Positions 11,766-22,971 of a stretch of DNA of 64,000 nt are shown here, piece by piece. How positions within the stretch are numbered: the stretch's first letter is position 1; the number at the start of each line of letters is the position of its first letter. Origin of the DNA: Haberlea rhodopensis (Eukaryota; Streptophyta; Magnoliopsida; Lamiales; Gesneriaceae); NCBI GenBank assembly GCA_907163345.1, contig CAJQUN010001135.1, positions 1 to 64,000 on the forward strand, given 5' to 3'. Made by a program: the position numbers and the translations under genes. Under the pieces are notes generated by a model. The model was given only the letters and a program-made list of their open reading frames with translations. It had not been told where the DNA came from and made no database searches.

Positions 11766-12555
11766 TCAAGCAATAGGATACCGAAGAATCCATAGCAATC
11801 CCACAAAGCCCTTCTTAACCAACCAACACTTAGTTCCATCCCCAGTCTTCTCATATCCAACAGCCGTCACGCCGTGATCGAGATCAGTTCCACACTCCCC
11901 TGTAAACACCCCACTTGAATAAAACTGAAAGGCCATTCCACTGGCATCAATGGACACCGATACAGGCTGATGTGCAACGGCCTTAACAAGAGCAGCCTCA
12001 CTGTTCGTAGGCACTTTTTCAAACCCCGAAATCTTGGCTGCGTGGGATGATTCTTTGTTCTAGTTGCAGGTGCCATCTGAGGCTGAGTATGGGTACGTGG
12101 ATTCGGAGGCGATCCCTTTGTTTTTCGTGATGAATTCGAAGGCGTCTTCTTGCTCGGAGAGTGAGATTAGTTTGCCTGTTGAGAGCTTGCTGATCCCTTC
12201 TGTTGCTGCTATTGCTGAAAATGCCCAGCAACTTCCTGCAGTTTTTGGACAAGAAGAGATTACGAAAAGGATTGTGCAATAAACTCGAATATATACGTCC
12301 AAGAAACGTTATACACTTCAAGATTAAAAAACATTCTTTTTACAGAAACACTTTTGTTAATAAAACTTGTCCATCCGAATGGACTGTGAGTCTGTGACCC
12401 AAGAAAGTGAACGTCTTACCGCACTGGCCCTGATCCTTGACTGGTGTAACGGCTCCTCTTTTCTCCAGTCCATGCTAGGTGGCACAACGCTCACATTTTC
12501 ATACTTAAACGACCTAGTATATCGAAAAAACAGCCTTAAGTCCATTCCTTGCCAC
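11766..12555 (-). pseudogene. Papain-like cysteine protease (SAG12 type), C-terminal remnant (copy A)
   Basis: Reading the - strand downward from 12555, the end of the propeptide leads to VPPSMDWRKEE, the start of the mature enzyme. An intron of about 170 bp follows (GT near 12415, AG near 12237), then GSCWAFSAIAATEG with the catalytic Cys, then LISLSEQE, YPYSASDGTC, KAVAHQPVSVSIDASG and the catalytic His in DLDHGVTAVGYEK. Several frameshifts break it. The segment carrying the catalytic Asn (KNSWG) and the following strand is deleted: WLVKK runs directly into a frameshifted C-terminal end. The enzyme would be a vacuolar, senescence-type endopeptidase if intact. It is cut at 12555 by a hAT transposon. 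Confidence 0.88.
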
Positions 12556-13390
12556 AGTCGCGGTCGCGGAATGGCCGGAACGGGAACGTTGGTGGCCGAG
12601 CCAAAGTTCCGGACTGAAACATAGGTTGTTGTGGATAGGCGTTATGAAAGCGTAACACGGCGATTTAATAATGGCGTGGGTAGTGGAACGGCGGAACGGA
12701 AGCGGCGCGAAACGGATACGAGAGATAATTACATTTTATTAAAAAACAACAAATGTAAACATGCCATCCTTTCACTGTCATCCACTAGCGATGGTTGGAT
12801 TTTTTTATTTTTTTTGAAAAGTTTGGTTGGAATTTTGTGAAATGAAAACCATGTGCTATGCCTATTTTTCCTTTAAAAAACTGTAGGTTTGCCATTTTTT
12901 TTGCTTTTAAAGCTTCACTCACACAATCACATGCATTATAGTTCTAGTGAAGCAGATCTTCGATTCTACAAACTACAAAGTAAGTAAATTATTCTATCTT
13001 CATTTTATGAATTTTAGACTCAACTTTATGCTTTTAATATCTCGAAATTCTGGCTTGGTTATTGCTCACCATGTGTATTATCAGTTTGTAGAATCAAATC
13101 TTGAACTTTTAAAACATAAATAATTTTGATAATATTTGGCCCCAAAATTCAAGTAGAGTCGATTTTAATATCTCATTCATCATCATAATCTTTGGCTATT
13201 TTATTTTATAAATTAATATACGTGATTGAAGATTGTTGTGTGTGTAGATATAACTTATTTTATGATTAATGTTTTTTGAGTAAAAAATAAATTTTTATAT
13301 GCAACGTGGTTTACATGAAAATGTTATCATTCAACATATAATAAAACTTGTTATTTTATTTTTTTCCAATTGAAATTTTATTTTAGAAGA

Positions 13391-15700
13391 ATGACGCCGA
13401 AACTTGATATTGGTTGGGAGTTTGGTCAACCCATCGGACACTATCGAAAGATAACATGATGCAAATTTTGTGAAAAAGTTGTAACTAGGGGAATTACAAG
13501 ATTAAGACAGCATATTGCACATGTTTCTGGAAATGTCTGAGTCATGTAGTAAAGCTCTAAATGAGATATCATTAATGCTTCAGAAACTTCTTCAAGATAC
13601 CAAGTCCGAGAGAAATGTAAGAAAAAAGAAATTGTAGTAGATGCAATTCAACAAAGTATACATGCACTTGGCAGTGACGCTGACCGTGAAGATGATTATA
13701 GATATGATACTAATGAAAAAGCTTTAGAAAATATGGAAAATAGGGCATTGCGAAAAGCAATGAAGGAAAGTCGTAAAACAAGAGCTTTGGAGGACGAGAT
13801 GCGTAACCGGTATGGTTCAGGTAAATAAATATATTATTATTCTAGTCGATGTATATTTATACTTAATTACATAAATGTAAATTTATTAGTTTATGTTATT
13901 TAATACCTGGAAATTTAGGTGCTGGTTCATCACTTGGTGCAAATCCCAATTTAAGGAAACAGATGCCACGTAGCTTTAGTGTAAAAGAGGGAGCTCAAAT
14001 ACCATCGAAATAGATTGATTCTTATATGTTTCCATCAAAACAAAAGAGTATTAGAAATTGGTTTGCTCCTGAAAAAGTCAAAGACGTTGGTAAGGCTATT
14101 TCAAATGGTTTATATACAATGCAATTCCATTTCATGCGGCGGATAGCGGTCCATACTACCAATCAATGATTAATATAATTGTCGCAGCTGGTCCTGGAAT
14201 ACAAGGTCCTTCAGGACGTTAAATAGGAGGTGTTTTTTTGCAGGAGGTGGATGATATTACTAGATATTTAAGTACTTTAAAATAAAAATGGCCTAAGTAT
14301 GGATGTACCATAATGTGCGATGGTTGGAGCACACGTAACAAACATCCTATCACTAACTTTATGATATATTGCGATCGTAACATGATATTTCATTGTTCAG
14401 TGGATTGCACCTACAAAAAAAGACATCTGATTTTATTTTATCTCTTTTAAACAAAGTTATTGACGAGGTTGGGGAGGAAAATATTGTGCATATTGTTATA
14501 GACAGTGAAAATGCAAATAAGGCAGCTGGTCAGAAATTGATGATTGAAAGACCTCACTTGTTTTGATCACCTTGTGTCGCACATTGCATTGATCTCATGC
14601 TTGAAGATATTGGTAAGATGAAAAATGTGAAATTGTGCATTGATAAAGCAAAGCAAATAACGAGTTTTATTTACAACAATGATAAAGTTGTGAATTTAAT
14701 GAAAATGTACACGAATGATCGTGAATTACTAAGACCTGGAATCACCTGCTTTGTTACAGAATTTATTTCTTTAGAAAGTCTTGTCCGATATTCTCAAAAT
14801 TTTAAGAGATTGTGTACTTCAATTGAGTGGCAAGAGTACAACAATACAAGCAGAAGAAGAAGAGATGCCGAAAAATTGCATCAATCATCATGGATACCAG
14901 ATTTTGGAAGTCGGCTCGTGATATCTCCGCAGCAATGGAACCACTTGTGAAAGTTTTAAAATTGGTTGGCCAAGATAGCAAGCCAAGTTTATCTATTATA
15001 TATGAAGCAATGGATAGAGCGAAGTTGTCCATAAGAGAAAATGTGAAAGACTGTCAATTATATTGGGACGTAATTGATGAGCGTTGGTATAATTACACCA
15101 ACATTTACATGCTGCAGGTAAAATTACATGATATTTAAGTGTATTGACATAAATATGAATTCATTGATGTGGTTATCATCATATTTTTTAATATTTTTGC
15201 GTCGTAGCATATTTTTTCAATCCAATACTCCAGTATTTTGGAACCTGCGTTTATAGCGAAGAAGTTTAACGAGTATTAAAGGAATAAGCAGGAGACATGA
15301 ACCTGATTTAAATCCACAAGCTTCAGCAATCAGTGAGGTACACTTTTTATAAATTTTTGACAATATATTTCACATAAATAAACAATCGTTTTTATTTAAT
15401 ATGTTTTACAAACTAAATTATTCATGGAACGAATTGGAGAGTTTGGGTCTCCACTTGCAAAGATGACCATTAAAAAAAGTCTTCCATGTTTGAACTTCTT
15501 TATATTATTTTTTCATTAATGTTAAAGTTATACATTATATATCATATTTTTCTTCCCAGCGGAATGGTGGAATGATTATGGTGATGAAGCTCCCCACTTG
15601 AAAAAAATTGCAATTAAAGTCCTAAGCCGAACATGTTCATCTTCTGGTTGTGAGAGAAACTGGTGTATGTTCATTACAATATGTGACTAAGAGTACGTAA
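13391..15700 (+). pseudogene. hAT-family transposase (BED finger, DUF659, dimerisation domain)
   Basis: From the ATG at 13391 the frames show a BED-type zinc finger (CKFCEKVV, GITRLRQHIAH), then an acidic linker. A DUF659-like part follows (CTIMCDGWSTR, NFMIYCDR, HIVIDSENANKAAGQ, VAHCIDLMLEDIG), then IYEAMDRAKLSI. Near 15563-15665 is a broken C-terminal dimerisation region (WWNDYGDEAPHLKKIAIKVL in one frame). Candidate introns lie near 13821-13919 and 15118-15208. In-frame stops and frameshifts, for example near 13458, 14012, 14280 and 14565, make it non-functional. It would have catalysed cut-and-paste transposition in the nucleus. Confidence 0.88.
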
Positions 15701-16760
15701 TTTACTACATAATAAAGAAGATGGTGACTATTATAGCCCTGTAGATCTCAATCACATATTCAAAGATGATGATATTTTAAATGAATGGACAAGAGATAGT
15801 GACCCCCCTGTATTGCAAGATCATGACTTGGAATTGTTAGATCAAAGCATTAGATCATCGAATCCCGAAGACCACAATTTGCAATTAGTGTTCAAAGTCA
15901 TTCTAAGAAGAAAAATAGTGAGTGCAACCTGAGATTATCAAAAGGCAAAGAAATCATATCAAGGGATAGTGATGAAAGTGAAGTTGCCGATGCCGATGAC
16001 AGTGATGATAGCAATGATGGGAAATCAAGAAAGTCGTGGAAAGCACCAAGACGAGGATCAAGCTCATCAAGATGATCAACATGATACTGGCATGACATGG
16101 GCACAAGGAAAAGAAAATTATTATGCCACACAAGACACTGATCAGGGGTATCGTCCTGGGATAAAGGAGCAACATCGTTATTTAGCAAGTTTGTCAGGAT
16201 TCTCGAGTGCCAAGGATAATGAATATTCTAGTGGATTTTCGCATTCGTATATGGGCGTTGAAGAAGAAATAAAACGTCTTGGCTTGGGGGATAAACAACA
16301 ATTTCAATCTGGGGATGATTATAGATCGAGAAGTTATTACTGGGGCTCTCGACAGTTTGGTCGTGGTGCCGTTGGATATCAACCGATTTTGGTTATTCTG
16401 GTATTTCTTGTATCAGACGTGATCATTCTTCATCTACTGCAAGTGGAATTGGAAACAGATATCATGGACATCAAGAGCACGCAAGTGGTATTCGTCATGG
16501 CCATGATTATATATCTTCAAGTGGGGCTAGCAGTTCCTTTGGGCAACGAGGATTTGGAGACTACCATCGTCGTGATGAAACATTATTAAATCCATATACG
16601 TTGCCCCACATCAATTCCGTTTCAAACGCCCGATTCAATCAATATCCGCCAAGACAAGTAATACTGATTTATATCCACAACCATTTGCTGGATATCAACG
16701 GGATCGTGATAGAGAGTATACTGATGATTTTGCTCCTTCACATCACTCCTAATGGTATTA
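15701..16760 (+). pseudogene. C-terminal low-complexity tail of the hAT transposase
   Basis: The open stretch 15969-16589 and surrounding frames encode Asp/Ser/Gly/Tyr-rich, low-complexity sequence. Such tails follow the dimerisation domain in many plant BED-DUF659 hAT proteins. Frames shift several times. A separate gene is unlikely: there is no own start context or other homology, and it lies inside the element. Confidence 0.5.
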
Positions 16761-17044
16761 GCCTAGGTGATATAACTTCGACATGTACTTTTCTAAGTTC
16801 ATATTGTAAATATTTATATATCAATATCATATATGAATTTTGAAAGGATTTTCAAAGTTTTAGTATATATTGTGTATAAAATTTATGTTAGTAAAGTGTT
16901 AATAAGATTTATCAATAACTTTAATTTATTATTTTCTACAAAATATGTTTTTTTTATGATTTACATATTTTTGTTTAACACTTTTCTAAATTATCGAAAA
17001 AAATGAAACTGGAACAACAACCTCCGCGACGGCCACGACGAAAC

Positions 17045-18191
17045 ATGTTTGAGACCCAAGAAAGTGAACGTCTTACCGCATTGGCCCTGATCCTTGACTT
17101 GTGCAACGGCTCCTCTCTTTCTCCGGTCCATGCTAGGTGGCACAACTCTCACATTTCCATACTTAAACGACCTAGTATTAGACGATTCATCGTTCGAAAA
17201 AATCGCCTTAAGTCCATTCCTTGCCACCCCAAACTCCTCAGTTGTCTGATCAGCAAATGCATTGATGCCAAGCTTGTAAGGCCTATCGCCACCTTCATTA
17301 AACCTTTCAATGAACTCCACATTATCCTTGAATATTGAAATGAATCGCTCTTTCTTCGATATTTTTATAAATCCTGCCATATTCTAACATCCATTGCTCG
17401 TGTCTCTCCAACATGGACACTGTTGGTACTTCACGTGACATGGCTTGTGATACTCCCTAAATAAGAAGACACCACCTGATGAGCCGATCTGACTCCGTCG
17501 TATATTACTTGACCTTCTTCAAAAGATCTCGCATGTTCTTCCGCGCTCTTTGTTAGGCCCGACCTGTTTGGCCGACGTGTTTCACCTTACCTATTCCCTT
17601 CGCCAAACTTCTCGGCGACCTCTTTTGGAACCCTAGCTCATTGGCCGAGCTCTTCTCATTCCTTGGTTGATACGTGGCACAACAAGGAAACAGAGTCCCC
17701 TAAACTAGGCAAGTCCTAGATCCGCGGAGCAATATCTGAGATTTGATTGTATTCATAAGATCTTAGCATATCTGGATAAGATTTGGATAAACATGGAAGG
17801 AGTCCTTGCTGCATGGTAACTCTTGGATCTCTGCCTATAAATACCATGTTTGGGGTATCAACTCATGCATTGACAATCATATTACTTTAAAAGTATATAC
17901 TTTCTCGTATCCTCTCGCCTGACTTGAGCGTCGGAGGGGACACACCGGAAAAACTTCCGGCCCCCTTCTCACGGTTGCTTCGTGGTTTCAGGTCATCTCA
18001 TAGGCTACTTACTGTCACATCGTCGTTATTTTGAGTATTAGAGAAGACAGAGAGGTGAACCCCATCTCTATTGATAGCGGCATGTTATCGTAATTTTTGG
18101 TTATATCAGCTTGCATGACGAAAATTTCCAAGATTGCCAACATAAGAACAATGGTATTGGACTTCATGTTTAGTGCTGATGAGATAGCCAT
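17045..18191 (-). pseudogene. Papain-like cysteine protease, N-terminal remnant (copy B)
   Basis: The ATG at 18191 begins MAISSALNMKS followed by a hydrophobic signal peptide ending IFVMQA. A solo LTR interrupts it after that point. Beyond the LTR the frame resumes with MSREVPTVSMLERHEQWM, then the I29 inhibitor propeptide (FKDNVEFIERFN, YKLGINAFADQTTEEF), the mature start VPPSMDRRKRGAVAQVKDQG, and a splice donor after QCG near 17063. A 1-bp frameshift lies near 17362. The last part is cut by the hAT right end at 17044. The segment from about 17050 to 17230 is a close duplicate of 12390-12565. If intact it would be the 5' half of a secreted or vacuolar SAG12-like protease. Confidence 0.88.
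17448..18108 (+). mobile_element. Solo LTR (661 bp) in the protease signal-peptide exon, TSD GCTTG
   Basis: Starts TGATACTCCC and ends GGTTATATCA, with the 5-bp duplication GCTTG at 17443-17447 and 18109-18113. Inside is a TATA-like GCCTATAAATACC near 17837, then the GACTTGAGCGTCGGAGGGG stretch seen in many plant gypsy LTRs. No internal domain is present, so it is a solo LTR. Removing it and one GCTTG restores a continuous protease frame across the site. Confidence 0.88.
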
Positions 18192-18240
18192 TTGTTGGTT
18201 AACATTTTGGGGGTTGCATTTTAGCATTTGAGAAAGTGGT

Positions 18241-18250
18241 GTATTTATAG
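18241..18250 (-). promoter_or_regulatory. TATA box of protease copy B
   Basis: The - strand reads CTATAAATAC about 50 bp before the ATG at 18191, a normal plant spacing for a short 5' UTR. The promoter core thus appears preserved although the coding region is broken. Confidence 0.6.
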
Positions 18251-18259
18251 AAGATAACT

Positions 18260-19040
18260 AGTTCAATCATTGTGAAACGAAAATTTAATCAAGTTATTCC
18301 CAGTTTGCCGGTGAGATTAAGGTGTCGCTTAGATTGGACTGATTAATATAGGCACAGTAAACGTTGGTCCATCAAACATAATTTATATATCAATACTTTA
18401 AACAATAAATATTTTTATGTCAAATCATATGAGAGACAATTGTAATTTTTCTTATATCTATTACAAATAGAGGGATGATATTGTAATGAAGTTATTCTAC
18501 AGAGGCTCCATGCATTATTGTTCGAACTGAATGTCAAAAGTTATAATACTTTTTGTTTACTTCGGAAACATCACCAATTTTTTCCTTTTACTACAAACAA
18601 ATCATTCTTTTTTTATATATATATAATTAGCATACATTATCTATCTATAGATGACGAAAAATAGCATTTTTTTTCCATTGAATAACAAATTATGTTGATA
18701 CAAACTTATGAATATGTATTTTTTTCAAATAACTTTTTGATAGTGTTCTAGACTTCTATCTCTAATATTTCAAATAACTTCTTAAAAAAACCAACAATAA
18801 ATTTAATATATTTAAAGACTATAAATATGGTTTTGTCTTTGATTTAATTCAATAAAATCGTAATGTGATATATTAATTGTTGATTAAATGTGGATTTAAT
18901 TTATGCCATTATTTGTTACTCCAAAGTAATTCTGAAAACGATGTAAATTATTGAGTTTTATGGGGAAAATGATGGAATAAGTTTTTTGAGTAAAAAAATG
19001 TAGTTAATGGTTTTTATGATAATATAGTTAAGTGAATTTC
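18260..19040. other. AT-rich intergenic DNA, nothing recognised
   Basis: Poly-A/T runs and a (TA)n tract at about 18614-18627. No frame, RNA or repeat that I can name. Confidence 0.5.
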
Positions 19041-19268
19041 AAAATTTTTTTTTTTTATGATAAAGGGACCACAACCACTACATTTGGGGTGCGCATTGCG
19101 TAAATCCCCGGACTGACGCAGTAGCCTTCAAAACACGTCAACCAGGTAACCGTACTAGACAAGTCAAGTGCGACAAATTCAGACCGAGAAAGGGTTGGTA
19201 GGGGGAATCAAACTCATGACCTTACCGAGCTCACATTGCTCCACCAACTCAGACACTCTCTTGGGGGC
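19041..19268 (-). mobile_element. tRNA-derived SINE
   Basis: The - strand starts TGCCCCCAAGAGAG, then an A-box-like GAGTTGGTGGAGCA and a B-box-like GAGTTTGATTCCC, the internal pol III promoter of a tRNA-related SINE. It ends in a poly(A) tail (the T run at 19045-19056). The 5' end resembles the SINE at 45147-45412. No clean TSD is seen. Confidence 0.7.
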
Positions 19269-19269
19269 A

Positions 19270-21560
19270 AAAATAAAAATAAAAAATTTATTTTATTTTA
19301 CTTGTATTCCAACAATAATAACCGCAAACCTTATGGATCATGTCTTAGCATTTCATATTTAAAGAAAGATTAGACAAACCTTGTTTTCTCCTCTAATTTC
19401 TTGGCATAATATCCGTTTGCATAGACTAATTTAAATCGAACTCAAAAAAAATTTATTGAAAAAGTTAATTAATCAATAGTTTCAAATCAGTTCAATTTAT
19501 AATTTTCAAATTCGAATTTGAACTTGAATTTTTTATTTTTGTCTTAGAATATAAAAACAACTCTGTAGTTTCGAGGCTGCACTATATATATACCCTACTT
19601 GTGTGGTAGATATGACCATTATCTGTAGTTGCTTTCAAATTTTTTTACGTCGATCGAAGGAGAATTACAAGTCTAACAAATATGAAGATGAACAGAGCAC
19701 CCCACCTCAAAGTATTCTTCCTTTTTGTGAGAATAGAGTATGCCAAGCTTAGTACAGTAGTCCAAGCGACACTTTGCACATTGCAAAAGGGGAATTGGAT
19801 CATGTTTGTCAGGCTTGTGATTCTCCCTTGGTGGCGTGAAATCTAACCAGGAGCATGAGAACTGAACCGACGATAGGTCGGTGGATGGCCGGACACTCAC
19901 TTGCGGGGGTTGCTGATCGGAAAAAGGAGACCTGACTGATTGGGGACTTTTTAGAAATTAGGGCTTCTGACCGATTTGTCAGACACCCACATCCCTAAAT
20001 TTCGTTAAATTTTCAAATTGAAGATTTCAAGTTGATATTGATGCGCTATTGGAACTTCTATTGCACCCCTCCCTCTGATATGCCTACTTTTCATGGTGGT
20101 ATTATGTTGCATTTTCGCTTCTCCATAAAAGTTTAGATTATCGTTCTCTTATCTATTCATGTTGTCTGCATTGATTTGGATTAGGTATCCTTCAGAAAGT
20201 TCAATTTTTTTCGTCTGGATTTATCCTGTTGTATGTGAAATAGTGCAGGTGTTTTGGATGTTGATTTTGCCCAATGAAAGCTCAAGACTTCCTCATATAT
20301 AGGCTCCAAAGATTAAAAAAAAAAAAAAAAATTGTCCAGACCAATTCATAGGAGATTATAGCAATTTACCCTAATTAGTATCTTATCTGACGTTTTGTAA
20401 ATAAATAGTTTACATATTTGTTTTCAGAATATGCATTTTACCGCATTGTGGTTTTCAAACCATAACACACTGTCCTCTTAAATGGAGGAAGTAACATAAC
20501 GTACCCATCCCTTATATGAATATGGTATTTTGCAACTATTTACAAACAACAGTGGGGTAAGTTATCTATTTTCAAAATAAATTGGGTAAATTGCTTATTT
20601 TGAAAATAAGAATGGGTATACTGTATTTGGAAAACTAGGGTATTTGCGAGAACCCAAAGTCTTGATAATTGAGTACGATGGGGAGCAACAACCCTTTTTG
20701 GCGTTTTGGGATCAGCCAAAGCCAAAGAAAGAAAGTCTTCAGCTTCGGTGGATCTTCAACGATGTTGGATACTTAAATTCATTTCTTTTATCCTATTGAA
20801 ATTTAACAACTTTAGCATTTGTGAGGAATAAAAGATTTTGAAGATAATCAATAATTTATATTTGATATTCTTCAATTGTTTATATAATTTACAGAAAAAT
20901 GAACAAAAAGAAGGGAAAAAAAGAACTTTCAATTTCAATACGCTAGAGAGTCCCAAACAAGAACGTCTTTGGAGGATTATTAAATTAAATAAAGCTATAG
21001 GTTGTAAGAATATACACTTCATTGAATCTTTCCTACACATTCCAAAGGAAAATAGTTATATATTTCGGGTGTATGTAAAGATCAATATATATATATATAT
21101 CCGTTGCCGTAAGTTCTGTCTTTCTGCTACCAAGAAAATGGTTAAAATAATTGATGAATAGATCCGTTCAAATCAACTTGCCCGGATGGTTGGGTTTTGT
21201 GGGCCATTATTGCTTCATTTGAAATAAAATTAATGAATATTTTTTATAACTATCTTAAATTTGGATTTTTAATATCAAGCGGTGTCTGTCCTCATGATTT
21301 AAATAGATTTCAAATCAATGGTTTGACATGTAACTAAAGCAATAAATATCCTCAGGCATATCAAACTAATCCTTAGATTTCGAATGTTGGGTGACTAAAG
21401 CATTTGAGAAAGAAGTATTTATATTATGCATTTTTAAGTGGATTCAACAGAAAGCAAGAAAGCAAATGCGACAATCATAAGAATTAACATAGCAACATAG
21501 CACCAAGGGAGGCACATGAGACACGGAGTCGGGCAAGGCTTGGCTCGAATGCTCTCTACT
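19270..21560. other. Mostly AT-rich non-coding DNA
   Basis: Contains an A17 run at 20314-20330 and a (TA)n at 21087-21100. The - strand frame at 19673-19900 has CAKCRLDYC and normal composition but no recognisable family, no start context and no neighbouring exon. I do not call a gene. Confidence 0.35.
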
Positions 21561-21589
21561 TGAAGGGGAAAAAAAAGCATAATAATATT

Positions 21590-22400
21590 CAAGGTCGATT
21601 ATGGGCACCTACAGAGGAATGCAAGTTGGAAAGAGGGATTCGTCAAGGAGATCACATGTCCCCTTTCTTGTTTTTAGTTGCAGCTGAAGGGTTACATGGT
21701 ATCATGGCGAGAGCCATAGAGGTAGGTTTATTCAAACCAATCAGAGTGAGTAGATGTAGTATCTCTCTCCTTATTGCAGTTCACAGATCATACAATCTTG
21801 TTGGGGTAAGCTAAAGTGGAAAATGTGTGGGCTACTAAGTGTATCCTCAGATATTCAAGGTGAATTACCATAAAAGCCAAATAATGGGTTTAAATGTGGA
21901 GAATAGTATAATGTAGTAAGGTTGGCTAAACTTCCTCCAAGTACGAAGAGCATTGTAAGAAAATTATAGGTACCAAGTAAGGTTAATTGTTTTGTTTGGA
22001 AGCTTGTGTTTATAGAGTACCTACCAAAATAAATTTGTTTGAATATTTGGATGCACAAAGTCATGTTGGTTGTGTATTGTGTAATGAGGAAGATGTGGAT
22101 GCAAACCATGTATTCATGTCTCGCCCTCTTGCTAGCTGTGTGTGGAAAACTGTTACTCGTGGTTGGAGTTTCTTCAGTGTGTCACAATCATATTGAACAA
22201 CATTTGCTTCAACATTAGGGGTTAAACCCGTTACGGAGTTATTGTAAAATTTGGAATATACTGTGGCATTGTATTGTATGGAGCACTTGGAAACTGAGTA
22301 ATTGTGTCATCTTTCAAGGCCTCGAACCGAATAATGATAAACTTATAGATGAGGTAAAGGTTACGACTTGGCCATGGATATCATGATATTTTTCGTCTTG
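21590..22400 (+). pseudogene. L1-type LINE ORF2 fragments (reverse transcriptase and zf-RVT)
   Basis: About 21630-21710 encodes ERGIRQGDHMSPFLFLVAAEGL, an RT block (Q-G-D and SPFLF). About 21930-22180 encodes the zinc-binding domain that follows RT in plant L1 LINEs and related non-LTR elements (VNCFVWKL, CVLCNEEDVDANHVFMSR, ASCVWKTV). Frames shift repeatedly and the sequence between the blocks is deleted. An RTE 3' end is inserted just after it. Confidence 0.8.
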
Positions 22401-22439
22401 TAATTACTATTTAACAGGTAGGTAGGCGCAGCTTGTATA

Positions 22440-22636
22440 GAAGAGAAAATGCCAGAAAATCGCTTATGTTGGTTTGGTCATGTTCGACGTAAGCCCAGTA
22501 GTGCACCTCGAACATGACCAAACCAATGTAAGCGGCTTTCTTGCATGTGTCCGATCCGATTTGATTCTCTCAATTGTTCATGTAGTCTACCCCAATTCAT
22601 TGAGATTAAAGGCTTTGTTGTTGTTGTTGTTGTAAT
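22440..22636 (+). mobile_element. RTE-type LINE 3' end (copy 2), with internal fold-back
   Basis: The start encodes LCWFGHVRRKPSSAP. The end is the family 3' region with CCCCAATTCATTGAGATTAAAGGC and a (TTG)n tail at 22617-22634, given by position in place of the full string. Between them, 22508-22547 is an inverted copy of 22449-22488. Confidence 0.75.
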
Positions 22637-22971
22637 TACTATTTAACAGATTGATTTGTGACCCATCTTTTATCTACCAATGTATTAGGTCAGAGTAATA
22701 TATTTTGTACCGTTATTTTCCAAGTACTGGTTGAAAATGATAAAAGCTTCAAACCTTCAAACGTCAACATTTTCAAAGCCCAGAATAGAGAATATACATG
22801 AAAACCAATATATAACTCAAAGTTTGTACTACATTGGATATGGCATCCCCTTCCGAATGAGAAGAAAGGATACTTGCGAACTACACTCACATCGAAACTT
22901 AAAACATCTGTATTCATAGACGTCCATCAAAACAAGAAAACGAACGCAGTCATTGATGTGGCATATCCAAG

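Larger units (their letters stand above)
12556..17044 (+). mobile_element. Degenerate hAT transposon with transposase remnant
   Basis: A 4.5-kb block between two protease fragments. The left part is GC-rich with repeated GGAACGG words (12570-12720). The right end is CGCGACGGCCACGACGAAACATG (17022-17044). The same right-end pattern, CGCGACGACGAACCATG, ends the small element at 22972-23933. A hAT transposase remnant lies inside. The left end lacks the expected CATG terminus, and the 8 bp after the right end (TTTGAGAC) are not found on the left. The left border is therefore probably a recombination or deletion junction rather than the original terminus. Confidence 0.75.

Noticed and set aside
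19673..19900. 75-aa - strand frame with CAKCRLDYC
   Set aside because: It has no recognised family, splice context or start. It could be a fossil exon but cannot be supported.
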